The notes under the pieces were generated by a model. It was not told where the DNA came from and did no database searches. It saw nothing but the letters and a program-made list of their open reading frames with translations. From Formosimonas limnophila (GTDB lineage: Bacteria; Pseudomonadota; Gammaproteobacteria; Burkholderiales; Burkholderiaceae), in assembly GCF_014652675.1 (NCBI RefSeq), contig NZ_BMZG01000006.1, forward strand, positions 1 through 64,000: a DNA stretch of 64,000 nt. The letters are read 5' to 3'. Positions 47,410-55,671 of this stretch are shown piece after piece. Position 1 is the stretch's first letter; each line of letters opens with the position of its first letter. The translations under genes were made by a program, and so were the position numbers.

Positions 47410-48528
47410 TTAATGAGAGATGAGGCGCAAAACTTGTTCCAATGGCCCTCGCCCCATGTAATGAGTGTAGATGCCAACACAGGTCATGGAGATTAACGAA
47501 ATGAGCAATGCAAGGCCAAGCAGCGCGGCTTGATCCAAGTCGCCAAATAATCCTAAGCCGTAACCGCCAAAGACCCAGCCAGAGATCACTCCTTGCAGGA
47601 TGTAGGTTGACAGCGTATTTTTGCCTGATAAAACTAACAGATACGGCGCAGACCAACGTCTGGCCAATAAAATAAAAGTAACAAGATAAACGGCTGATAA
47701 TAATGGAGCGCCCACAGATATTAAGATGAAGCCGACGAAATTGAGCATGGTTGCGTTTTGGGGCAATAGGCCAGCGGAAGCTAAGGAGTACCAAACATTG
47801 AGGGCCAAGGCCAAGAGTAGTAACCACGGTGCGCGACGTGTGAGGCTCTTAAAATAAGGGCTATTTGGTGCAAAAAAGTCAGATTTTGCCGCAGCCAATC
47901 CAACCAAAAAGGCAGCAAAGGCAAGTGGGCCTTGCAGCAACAATAAAACAAGAAACGTTTCAGGCCAGTCAGCTAATCTTGCTTGAGTGGCATCGACAAA
48001 ACTGCCTCCTAAACTGGGCAAACTAAATATTTCTGATCCTAAAGGCATTTGGGTGGTGCTCTCCTCCATCAATACAGCCAATAAGATCAAACAGGCCATT
48101 GACACGGGGATCATCCAAGCGGCACGCTTGAGCAGAGCTCTTGGCTCGTGATCTTCCATCAGCCAAAGCAAGCTTCCTAAAATGGCGTAAAGCACCAAAA
48201 TATCACCGCTGAAAACCAAAGTGGCGTTCAATACGCCAAAAATTGCTAATCCCATAATTCTGCGAAAATAACGGGATTTAAAGTGTTCTCCTTTAGAAGC
48301 TGCAGCCAGTTGTTGAATGGCCATCCCCCAACCAAAAATGAATGAGAACAGCAGGAAAAACTTTAACTGAAAAAATACTTCAGTAAACAGTGAAGCGCTT
48401 ATATCCCAACGATTGGCAGGCAGCGCAAACAATTGCTCTGTGGGTAATGCCATAAAAGGCACATTAACCACACAAATGCCAATCAATGCGGCCATTCTGA
48501 TGAAATCAACTTCGATTTGACGGTTCAT
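47410..48528 (-). CDS. DUF418-family membrane protein
   Basis: This polytopic inner-membrane protein of 372 residues has about eight to ten hydrophobic segments. The C-terminal half has the DUF418 features: SGKNTLSTYILQGVISGW and a GPLEQVLRL end. Function unknown in the family (often annotated YeiB-like). ATG at 48528 is used; the longer frame to 48594 lacks family character. It lies 21 nt upstream of the asparaginase start on the same strand, so a shared transcript is likely. Confidence 0.88.
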   Translation of the reverse strand: MNRQIEVDFIRMAALIGICVVNVPFMALPTEQLFALPANRWDISASLFTEVFFQLKFFLLFSFIFGWGMAIQQLAAASKGEHFKSRYFRRIMGLAIFGVLNATLVFSGDILVLYAILGSLLWLMEDHEPRALLKRAAWMIPVSMACLILLAVLMEESTTQMPLGSEIFSLPSLGGSFVDATQARLADWPETFLVLLLLQGPLAFAAFLVGLAAAKSDFFAPNSPYFKSLTRRAPWLLLLALALNVWYSLASAGLLPQNATMLNFVGFILISVGAPLLSAVYLVTFILLARRWSAPYLLVLSGKNTLSTYILQGVISGWVFGGYGLGLFGDLDQAALLGLALLISLISMTCVGIYTHYMGRGPLEQVLRLISH

Positions 48529-48607
48529 ATAATCTGATATTTCTAAAGTACAACGTGATGTAAATTGGGGTGTTACAGTGCAACAGAGCATCAAGATTGT
48601 CTTATGA

Positions 48608-49354
48608 CTATAGTTCTTGATTTAATAAAGAGATGGTCATGCAGCCGAACCACTCGTTGTTAGGCGCCAAGGTTTTTGGCATCAAAATTACTGGCTCGAC
48701 ACATAAAAATTTTTGCCAGTCAGCATGTGGAATGTCTGACAGATTGTGTTTGGCCGAGGGGTTCCATACTTGCCACGCATCGAAACCAGACTGCTCAATC
48801 AGCAGATTCACGACTGGTGAAAATAATTTCAAAGATGATGTGATGGCGTGCGATTGATCGACCGCGTGTGCTTGTGCAGCACCTTTGGCATTGAGGCTTT
48901 GTTCCGACAGTTTAAAAATCGGCTCTTCAATTAAACCCTCAATCCGACTGTGCAACACATCACCCACCAGAAAGTACGGATGCAAGCCGCCTGTCCACTC
49001 AAACAATGTATCGCCCACATTGCGCACCTCAAGGTGGATCTGCATGCGGTCATCTTCGACAGACGCATCGATATTCAATTGAGCTCGATGTGGCCAATTA
49101 GGTTGCTCAGTGAGCAACAAACTGCTCGACACGCAGCCCTCTAACATTGAAAATACCTGCCACTCCTGCGTGCGGGCATAGCCGTGCTTGGGCAAATCGC
49201 CCAAACTCGCAAATTGAGGGAACAACACGGGCACACCGCCGCGTGCGGGTGTTGGCGGCGGCTGCAAATTTTCTGGGCAGTAGAAAATCTCTTTACCGAG
49301 GAGCGTAGCGCGGAGAATTTGGCCACCGAAGCTTTGGGATTGAAGGAGGTTCAT
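48608..49354 (-). CDS. D-hexose-6-phosphate mutarotase (YeaD-like)
   Basis: This aldose-1-epimerase-fold protein of 248 residues interconverts hexose-6-phosphate anomers in related enzymes. Family pieces are RGGVPVLFPQFA, KHGYARTQEW, LHPYFLVGD, and the acidic VEPVILMPKTLAPNNEW end. The active-site His residues (KHG, LHPY) and Glu in VEP are present. It is at the 3' end of the aroA side, where cmk and rpsA normally stand. Confidence 0.9.
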   Translation of the reverse strand: MNLLQSQSFGGQILRATLLGKEIFYCPENLQPPPTPARGGVPVLFPQFASLGDLPKHGYARTQEWQVFSMLEGCVSSSLLLTEQPNWPHRAQLNIDASVEDDRMQIHLEVRNVGDTLFEWTGGLHPYFLVGDVLHSRIEGLIEEPIFKLSEQSLNAKGAAQAHAVDQSHAITSSLKLFSPVVNLLIEQSGFDAWQVWNPSAKHNLSDIPHADWQKFLCVEPVILMPKTLAPNNEWFGCMTISLLNQEL

Positions 49355-49434
49355 GTGGGGCTTGATTTTGAGTTTTTTAGCTGGTAAAAATGATGCTTCG
49401 CAGTCAACGCAGGGGTTGTATGCGCAGTTTGCTC

Positions 49435-50754
49435 TTATTTGAGTAAAGATTGTAAAACTTCAAAATACGTCGGAAATGTTTTCCCCACACATTTCGGGTC
49501 GTTGATCGTCACGCCAACTTTGCTCAAAGCGACGAGAGAGAAGCACATCGCCATGCGGTGATCATCGTAGGTGTCGATGGCCGCGTGTTGCCATGCATCC
49601 TTGGTCGGTGGTGTGACGACGATGTAGTCGGCGCCCTCCTCCACTGTCGCGCCGACTTTGCGCAGCTCGGTGGCCATCGCGCTTAAACGGTCGGTTTCTT
49701 TGACGCGCCATGAGGCGATGTTGGTGAGTTTGGTTGAGCCTTTGGCAAATAACGCTGCCGCTGCCAAAGTCATTGCCGCGTCAGGGATGTGGTTACAGTC
49801 AAGTTCGATGCCCTTGAGTTGTGTTTCGTCTGGGTCGTCTTCGTGGTGAATGCCGCGCACCTCAATCCAGTTTTCACCCATCATCACATTTGCACCCATC
49901 ATTTGCAGTGCGTTGGCAAATCTCACGTCGCCTTGGATGCTGGACAAACCCACGCCAGTGACGCGCAGTGGCCCGCCGCCGAGTGCGCCGAGTGCGAGGA
50001 AATACGAAGCGGATGATGCGTCCCCCTCCACATAAATTTCTTTTGGCGACGTGTACGCCGCGCCCGCTTCGATGGTGAACGATGACCAGCCGTTGCGTGT
50101 GACGTTCACGCCAAAACGCGCCATTAAATTGAGCGTGATCTCGATGTACGGTTTAGAAATCAACTCGTCAACCACATGAATCGTCAATGTACGCTTGAGC
50201 AAAGGCGCAGCCATCAACACTGCCGTGAGAAACTGGCTCGATACATTGCCTTTAATTGACAGGCTCAAATCACCGTCAGGTAAAACCGCAGGTGAGAGTA
50301 CAAAAGGTGGAAAACCATCATTGCCTTTGTATTCCACTTGAGCGCCAATTTGACGCAAGGCATCAATCAAATCACCAATTGGCCGTTCGTGCATGCGCGG
50401 CACGCCATGCAAGTGGTATGTACCGTTTTGCAATGCCAAAACCGCCGTCAACGGACGAATCGCTGTGCCCGCATTGCCCATGAATAAATCCGCGTCTTTG
50501 TTTGGAAAGTCACCACCTGTGCCGATCACATCGTAATCGTGTTCCGCCACTTGCGTCACCGACACGCCAAGCGTATTGAGCGCAGCGAGCATTACGCGTA
50601 TGTCGTCCGAGTCGAGTACGTCGCGCACGCGGGTGGTTTCGCCTTTGGCGGACAACGCGGCAAGCAGCAATACACGGTTAGAGATGCTTTTAGAGCCAGG
50701 GAGTTTGATGTCGCCACGGGCAGAGGTGGCGGGGTTTAGGGTGATGTGTTCCAT
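49435..50754 (-). CDS. aroA: 3-phosphoshikimate 1-carboxyvinyltransferase (EPSP synthase)
   Basis: AroA makes EPSP from shikimate-3-phosphate and PEP in the chorismate pathway. The 439-residue protein has [17 protein letters not shown] (PEP/S3P site), [12 protein letters not shown], and the C-terminal [17 protein letters not shown]. The start at 50754 is the usual family start (MEHITL); a frame to 50850 is rejected. The Shine-Dalgarno is weak. It lies at the end of the serC-pheA-tyrA operon, 19 nt after a DUF4424 gene. Confidence 0.97.
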   Translation of the reverse strand: MEHITLNPATSARGDIKLPGSKSISNRVLLLAALSAKGETTRVRDVLDSDDIRVMLAALNTLGVSVTQVAEHDYDVIGTGGDFPNKDADLFMGNAGTAIRPLTAVLALQNGTYHLHGVPRMHERPIGDLIDALRQIGAQVEYKGNDGFPPFVLSPAVLPDGDLSLSIKGNVSSQFLTAVLMAAPLLKRTLTIHVVDELISKPYIEITLNLMARFGVNVTRNGWSSFTIEAGAAYTSPKEIYVEGDASSASYFLALGALGGGPLRVTGVGLSSIQGDVRFANALQMMGANVMMGENWIEVRGIHHEDDPDETQLKGIELDCNHIPDAAMTLAAAALFAKGSTKLTNIASWRVKETDRLSAMATELRKVGATVEEGADYIVVTPPTKDAWQHAAIDTYDDHRMAMCFSLVALSKVGVTINDPKCVGKTFPTYFEVLQSLLK

Positions 50755-50773
50755 AGATTTTTTCAGGTTAAGT

Positions 50774-51751
50774 TCACAGAGGGTCGGCAGCGACGGCAAA
50801 AATAATGTCAATGTCTCGTGTGGGTTTAAAGTTGGTTTTGATCGCTTCAAAGCGGGTCTCTGAGACTTTTTTCAAAGAGGCATCCCAGCAGAGCGACATG
50901 AGCGAATTTTTGGGTTTATCAATGGTTAATTTAAAACGACCGATGGGTTTGGCCCAGTTCGCGCCCGTGGTCAGGACATAACCCAGCGTAGTATAAGCTG
51001 GATAGGTTTTACTGCCTTGTACCATTTTTTGCCAAAAAGTTTTGTTAAAGCAGTAGGCTCGTTGTAGGTCTCTCGCATACTCGCTATTGCCTCTGGCGAT
51101 GCCTGCGACACTGCCGCCAACCAAGGGTTGATATTGGTGCTCGACAATCAGTGTTTTTTTGCTGGGGAATGTTTGTGGCCAGCTGTAAATAATTTGTGAT
51201 GCCCAAACGTGCCGCTCGTCAGATTCTTCTGTTTCGGAAATGATGCCTTGCTGGAGCATTTTTTCAAAGCAGGTATCGACTCGATGTCGCCATTGGTTAT
51301 CTGGCTCATCGTTGAAATACGGAAAGACAATTTCACGATCACTAAAGCCGCACTGGGTCAATGCGGTGGTGATGTCTTTTTCTTTCCAAAAGCCACGTGC
51401 GTGCAGTGTCGGTTTGATGCTTTGACCATTCACCATCACTTTAAATGATTCGACCAAACCAGCAGTGTCGGCAAAATCACCATCGCGGGTTTCGGCGTAA
51501 TCAATCACAGGCATGGGGAACAACACCGTTTCGCTCACGCTTTGAGGCGCATCGTTCACAAACTCATAACGCACGTGAATCCGCTCTTGGCTGATGTATA
51601 AATCTTCCGACGCCATGCGAACGTTTGGGTTTTTGAGATAAGTCACACCACCAGTGGCGACATAGCCTGTTGAGTCATTCGCAGATGCAGCGTTTGTCAG
51701 GCTGATGAGACAGCCCGCGAGCAGTGCAAGACGGCAATAGATTCGGCTCAT
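50774..51751 (-). CDS. DUF4424-family exported protein
   Basis: This 325-residue protein has a signal peptide ([17 protein letters not shown]). It matches the DUF4424 pattern: an N-terminal beta-rich part ([28 protein letters not shown]) and a C-terminal region. It is probably periplasmic. Its start overlaps the tyrA stop as ATGA, so it is part of the aromatic operon, which is unusual. Its function is unknown. Confidence 0.8.
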   Translation of the reverse strand: MSRIYCRLALLAGCLISLTNAASANDSTGYVATGGVTYLKNPNVRMASEDLYISQERIHVRYEFVNDAPQSVSETVLFPMPVIDYAETRDGDFADTAGLVESFKVMVNGQSIKPTLHARGFWKEKDITTALTQCGFSDREIVFPYFNDEPDNQWRHRVDTCFEKMLQQGIISETEESDERHVWASQIIYSWPQTFPSKKTLIVEHQYQPLVGGSVAGIARGNSEYARDLQRAYCFNKTFWQKMVQGSKTYPAYTTLGYVLTTGANWAKPIGRFKLTIDKPKNSLMSLCWDASLKKVSETRFEAIKTNFKPTRDIDIIFAVAADPL

Positions 51752-52653
51752 TGTTCCCTACCCCACGCCAGTCGCATCTCACTCGCTTTGGTAAACTGCG
51801 CCAAAATGTCTGCATCACGCTCAGCCGCAATGTCATCGCGCAACTGCTGCGTGTGCGCGAGATACAGGTCTAATTCACGCAAAATCGCTTCTTTGTTGTT
51901 CAAACACACATCCCGCCACATCTCAGGGCTGGCTGCCGCAATGCGCGTGAAGTCGCGAAAACCAGCTCCTGCCATCGCAAATTTATCATTGGATAAATCC
52001 GAATCGGCGACATGATTCATCAAGGCATACGCCAACACATGCGGCAAGTGCGAGACGGCGGCGAAAATTTCGTCGTGGGCAGTGAGGCTCAGCTCGTACA
52101 CTTGCGCGCCCGTTGCCTGCCACATCGCCGCAATGGTAGTCACGTCGTCGGTATGGTTCGTCTCGTGCGGGCAAATCATGACTTTTTTGTTCACATACAA
52201 ATCCGCCAGTGCCGCTTGTGGGCCGTTTACCTCACGCCCCGCGATGGGGTGAGCGAGGACGAATTGACGTACTTTATCGCCGAGCGCGGCGTGGGCGTCA
52301 CGATAGACTGATGCTTTGGTGCTGCCGACATCGGTGATGATGGTGTCAGGTTGCAAATGTGGGGCAATTTGGGTGCAGACTGTGCAGGTTTGACCGACGG
52401 GCATGGCGAGGACGATGACGTCGGCGGTTTTGACCGCGTCGATAAACTCAGGAGAATCGACCGAAACCGCCGCATCGACAATGCCCAGTTTCAATGCTTC
52501 ATCCATCACGGACGGTGTTCGCCCTACGCCGATGATGTGTCGAGACACATGCGCTTGCTTGAGCGCAAGGGTCAGTGAGCCGCCAATCAAGCCTGCGCCG
52601 ATGAGGAGGAGGTTGTTGATTTTTATTTTGTCATGGGTTTGGAAAATCTTCAT
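51748..52653 (-). CDS. tyrA: Prephenate/arogenate dehydrogenase
   Basis: TyrA oxidatively decarboxylates prephenate (or arogenate) to make tyrosine precursors. The 301-residue protein has the NAD motif IGAGLIGGSLTLALK near the N-terminus, VLAMPVGQTC and HPIAGREVNGPQAA (substrate His), and no fused chorismate-mutase domain. The start overlaps the upstream DUF3592 stop as ATGA and the stop overlaps the downstream DUF4424 start. Confidence 0.95.
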   Translation of the reverse strand: MKIFQTHDKIKINNLLLIGAGLIGGSLTLALKQAHVSRHIIGVGRTPSVMDEALKLGIVDAAVSVDSPEFIDAVKTADVIVLAMPVGQTCTVCTQIAPHLQPDTIITDVGSTKASVYRDAHAALGDKVRQFVLAHPIAGREVNGPQAALADLYVNKKVMICPHETNHTDDVTTIAAMWQATGAQVYELSLTAHDEIFAAVSHLPHVLAYALMNHVADSDLSNDKFAMAGAGFRDFTRIAAASPEMWRDVCLNNKEAILRELDLYLAHTQQLRDDIAAERDADILAQFTKASEMRLAWGREQ

Positions 52654-53075
52654 GTGTTCTGCTTTTTTCGGTTAGACCATTTATACGAGAAGTAGCTTAA
52701 TATTAACACTAAGGACAAGTGAATAAAAAACCCATATAAGCCCATGATAGACTTTATTTCTGCTTCACTGGGCTCTTCCCTTAAATACAAAACAGAAACA
52801 GTCTCACCGATAGAGTAACTTTCAAGATTAAACGATGAATCGATAGAGGTTTCGTAGCTCTTCCCAGCTTGGGTTGAATAAGAGATCCATATATGTGTGG
52901 AGCTTCTGCGCGATGAAATTGAACTGTGATGTTCAATCCTCACAACTGTACCTTTGGTCTCGATTCCAAAAAGCAAAAAATAAGAGCCATAGGCGATGCT
53001 TCCTAAAAGAACAATAACCAACAAAGTTTTTATAACCTTAATAAAAAGACTACCAATAACTTCAGGCAATGTCAT
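52650..53075 (-). CDS. DUF3592-like membrane protein in the aromatic operon
   Basis: This 141-residue protein has two hydrophobic segments (about 13-37 and 113-132) with a beta-rich soluble part between. The beta part reads GTVVRIEHHSSIS then STHIWISYST and VSVLYLRE, a DUF3592-like pattern. Its start overlaps the pheA stop and its stop overlaps the tyrA start, both as ATGA. In relatives this slot is taken by hisC (aminotransferase). Function is unknown; I cannot tell whether it takes part in aromatic synthesis. Confidence 0.75.
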   Translation of the reverse strand: MTLPEVIGSLFIKVIKTLLVIVLLGSIAYGSYFLLFGIETKGTVVRIEHHSSISSRRSSTHIWISYSTQAGKSYETSIDSSFNLESYSIGETVSVLYLREEPSEAEIKSIMGLYGFFIHLSLVLILSYFSYKWSNRKKQNT

Positions 53076-54175
53076 GATGTCACCGGATACGAACCAAGAC
53101 ACTTATAAAACGCCGCATTCGCTTCGATTTCGGCCAAGGCCTCGCGTACGTGTTGCTCGTCGATGTGACCAGCAAAGTCAATATAGAAAAAATACTCCCA
53201 GCCTTTTTGACGAGCAGGGCGAGATTCAAAACGCAGCATTGAGACGCCTTTGCGTGCAAATGGCTCAAGCAATGCGTAGACTGCGCCCGCTTTGTTGGGC
53301 GTGGCGAGTATTATTGAGGTTTTGTCGTTGGGCGATATGCCGCACAGTTGTTTGGCGAGGACGATGAAGCGAGTGCGATTGTTGGCGTCATCTTGAATGC
53401 TCGCGGCGACGGTTTGTAATGCGTATTTCGTGCCCGCGATGTCACTGGCGATGGCAGCGACACTTGGGTCGGCGGCTGCCATTTGTGCGCCTTGCGCGTT
53501 GCTTGAGACGGGTTTTTGCTCAATGTGTGGGTAATGTTGTTTGAGCCAGTTGTAGCACTGCGCCAAGGCTTGTGGGTGCGCGACGATGGTGGTCACGCCG
53601 CTCATGTCACCTGTCTTGTGCAGCATCGAGTGGCGAATCGCCAGTGAGACTTCACCGCAAATTTTGAGCGGTGACGCGAGCAATAAGTCCATCGTGCGAT
53701 TCACCGCGCCCTCAATAGAGTTCTCAATCGGCACCACGCCAAACGCCGCGCCGTCGGCTTCGACGGTGCGAAAAATATCATCCACCGTCGTGCAGTCAAT
53801 TGCATCAATCGCGTGGCCAAACTGCTTGTACATCGCCTGCTCGGTGTATGTGCCCGCAGGGCCAAGATAGGCGACTTTCACCGCCTCTTCCATCGCGCGG
53901 CAAATGCTCATGACCTCACGCCACAGGGTTTGTAGCGAATGACTCGGCAACGGGCCAGGATTTTGTGCGGCGATTTTTTGCAAAACAAATGCCTCACGCT
54001 CGGGGCGAAACACGGGTTGTGCGTGTTTTTGCTTCACATGCCCAACCGCCTGCGCGAGCTTGGCGCGTTCGTTGAGCAAGTGAAGCAATTGCGCATCCAC
54101 CGCGTCGATTTGCGCGCGAATCGGGGCGAGGTCTTTGTCGACTTCAGATTTGTCGTTGAGTATGGGGTCAGACAT
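53072..54175 (-). CDS. pheA: Bifunctional chorismate mutase/prephenate dehydratase (P-protein)
   Basis: PheA turns chorismate into prephenate and then phenylpyruvate. The 367-residue protein has an N-terminal chorismate-mutase domain (IRAQIDAVDAQLLHLLNERAK), the prephenate-dehydratase domain with VAYLGPAGTYTEQA and GVVPIENSIEGAVNRTMD, and a C-terminal ACT domain (LRFESRPARQKGWEYFFYID) for Phe feedback. The start at 54175 has AAGG upstream. It is 117 nt after serC. Confidence 0.97.
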   Translation of the reverse strand: MSDPILNDKSEVDKDLAPIRAQIDAVDAQLLHLLNERAKLAQAVGHVKQKHAQPVFRPEREAFVLQKIAAQNPGPLPSHSLQTLWREVMSICRAMEEAVKVAYLGPAGTYTEQAMYKQFGHAIDAIDCTTVDDIFRTVEADGAAFGVVPIENSIEGAVNRTMDLLLASPLKICGEVSLAIRHSMLHKTGDMSGVTTIVAHPQALAQCYNWLKQHYPHIEQKPVSSNAQGAQMAAADPSVAAIASDIAGTKYALQTVAASIQDDANNRTRFIVLAKQLCGISPNDKTSIILATPNKAGAVYALLEPFARKGVSMLRFESRPARQKGWEYFFYIDFAGHIDEQHVREALAEIEANAAFYKCLGSYPVTS

Positions 54176-54292
54176 AGTGAAACCTTGTGGTTTAAATTGT
54201 GGTGCAATCAGCGGTTTTGCGCATTGCACTGTTTTTGTTTGTGTATTAAAGACTGCGGTGTAATGCGCTGTGCTTATTGTATCCTGCGGGTT

Positions 54293-55414
54293 TTAACCGT
54301 GATTTTTTTCAAACGCTTGCATAAACGCAACCAACGCCTCTACGCCCGCCATAGGCATGGCGTTGTAAATACTCGCCCGCATGCCACCGACCATTTTGTG
54401 TCCCTTTAAAGCGGCTAAACCTGCGGCGGCGGATTGTTCTAAAAATGCGGCATTTAATGATTCATCATTGAGAAAAAACGGCACGTTCATGCATGAGCGG
54501 TAGGGTTTTTGTACGTCGTTGCGATAGAGTTGGCTGTTGTCGATGGCGTCGTACAGGAGTTTGGCTTTGACGTCGTTGATGGCTGCCATGGCAGTGACAC
54601 CGCCTTGCGCTTCGAGCCATTCAAACACCAAGCCTGCGATGTAGATAGAGAGCGTCGGTGGCGTGTTAAACATCGAGTCGTTGTTGGCGACGTTGCGCCA
54701 GTTAAATGCCGATGGGCAAAGCGGGTGTTGCAAATCAAGCAAGTCGTCGCGCACGATGACGAAGGTGACACCTGCGGGGCCGATGTTTTTTTGTGCGCCG
54801 CCGTAGATGACGCCGTATTGGGTGACGTCAATCGGGCGGGATAAAATGTGTGACGACATGTCGGCGACGAAAAACGAGCCTGAGGCGTGCACGGCGTCGG
54901 AGACTTCGCGTGACGGATACCACTCGACGCCGTGAATGGTTTCGTTGGTGCAGATGTTGATGTAAGCTGATTCAGCGGAGCATTGCCACGTATCAAACTC
55001 GGGGAAATGGGTGAAGCGGCCTTGTCCGTCGTCAGAGTTGGCGATGATGGGTGCAGCATCGGCCGATGAGACATACCGTGCGGCTTCTTTTTGGGTTTTC
55101 AGTGACCATGCGCCTGCGATGACGCTGTCGATGGTTTTGCGTGAGCCGCCGAGTAAGTTGAGCGGGATGATTGCGTTTTGCCCAATCGCGCCGCCTTGCA
55201 TGAATAGGATTTGGTAATTTGATGGCACATTGAGCAAACGGCGCAAAGTTTCGCGTGTGCGCATAAACACCTCGGTGTACACCGCGCCACGGTGGCTCAT
55301 TTCCATGATGGATGTGCCTGTGCCGTTGAAATCGAGCAATTCGGCCTGCATTTTTTCGAGAACGGGCAAAGGCAAAGCGGCCGGACCTGCGGCAAAGTTA
55401 TAGACGCGACTCAT
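54293..55414 (-). CDS. serC: Phosphoserine aminotransferase
   Basis: SerC transaminates 3-phosphohydroxypyruvate in serine synthesis and takes part in pyridoxal phosphate synthesis. The 373-residue protein starts VYNFAAGPAALP and has the PLP lysine in GGAQKNIGPAGVT. ATG at 55414 fits the family; ATG at 55426 is possible. It is the first gene of the aromatic operon. Confidence 0.97.
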   Translation of the reverse strand: MSRVYNFAAGPAALPLPVLEKMQAELLDFNGTGTSIMEMSHRGAVYTEVFMRTRETLRRLLNVPSNYQILFMQGGAIGQNAIIPLNLLGGSRKTIDSVIAGAWSLKTQKEAARYVSSADAAPIIANSDDGQGRFTHFPEFDTWQCSAESAYINICTNETIHGVEWYPSREVSDAVHASGSFFVADMSSHILSRPIDVTQYGVIYGGAQKNIGPAGVTFVIVRDDLLDLQHPLCPSAFNWRNVANNDSMFNTPPTLSIYIAGLVFEWLEAQGGVTAMAAINDVKAKLLYDAIDNSQLYRNDVQKPYRSCMNVPFFLNDESLNAAFLEQSAAAGLAALKGHKMVGGMRASIYNAMPMAGVEALVAFMQAFEKNHG

Positions 55415-55671
55415 GAGGGATTCCATAAATATAAAGGGATGGCTCAATTATCGCCGAAAAGCGGGCTTTTTCCAATGTAAACCTGCCATTGATGATGGGT
55501 TTTGGGCGAAACAGGTGCGAAATGACAGGCGATTGGCTCAAACACGCTAAATCCACATTTGTGCGGCTCAATAAAGCAGGAAATACCGCTTGCCTGACGA
55601 GTCATCAACTAAAGCTGGTATCATTTCATTCATTGGTCCAAACCCAAATAAAGAAGAGAAAAGAGCAGATT

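Noticed and set aside
49435-50850. Longer aroA start at 50850
   Set aside because: The additional 32 residues are not family-like and overlap the DUF4424 gene.
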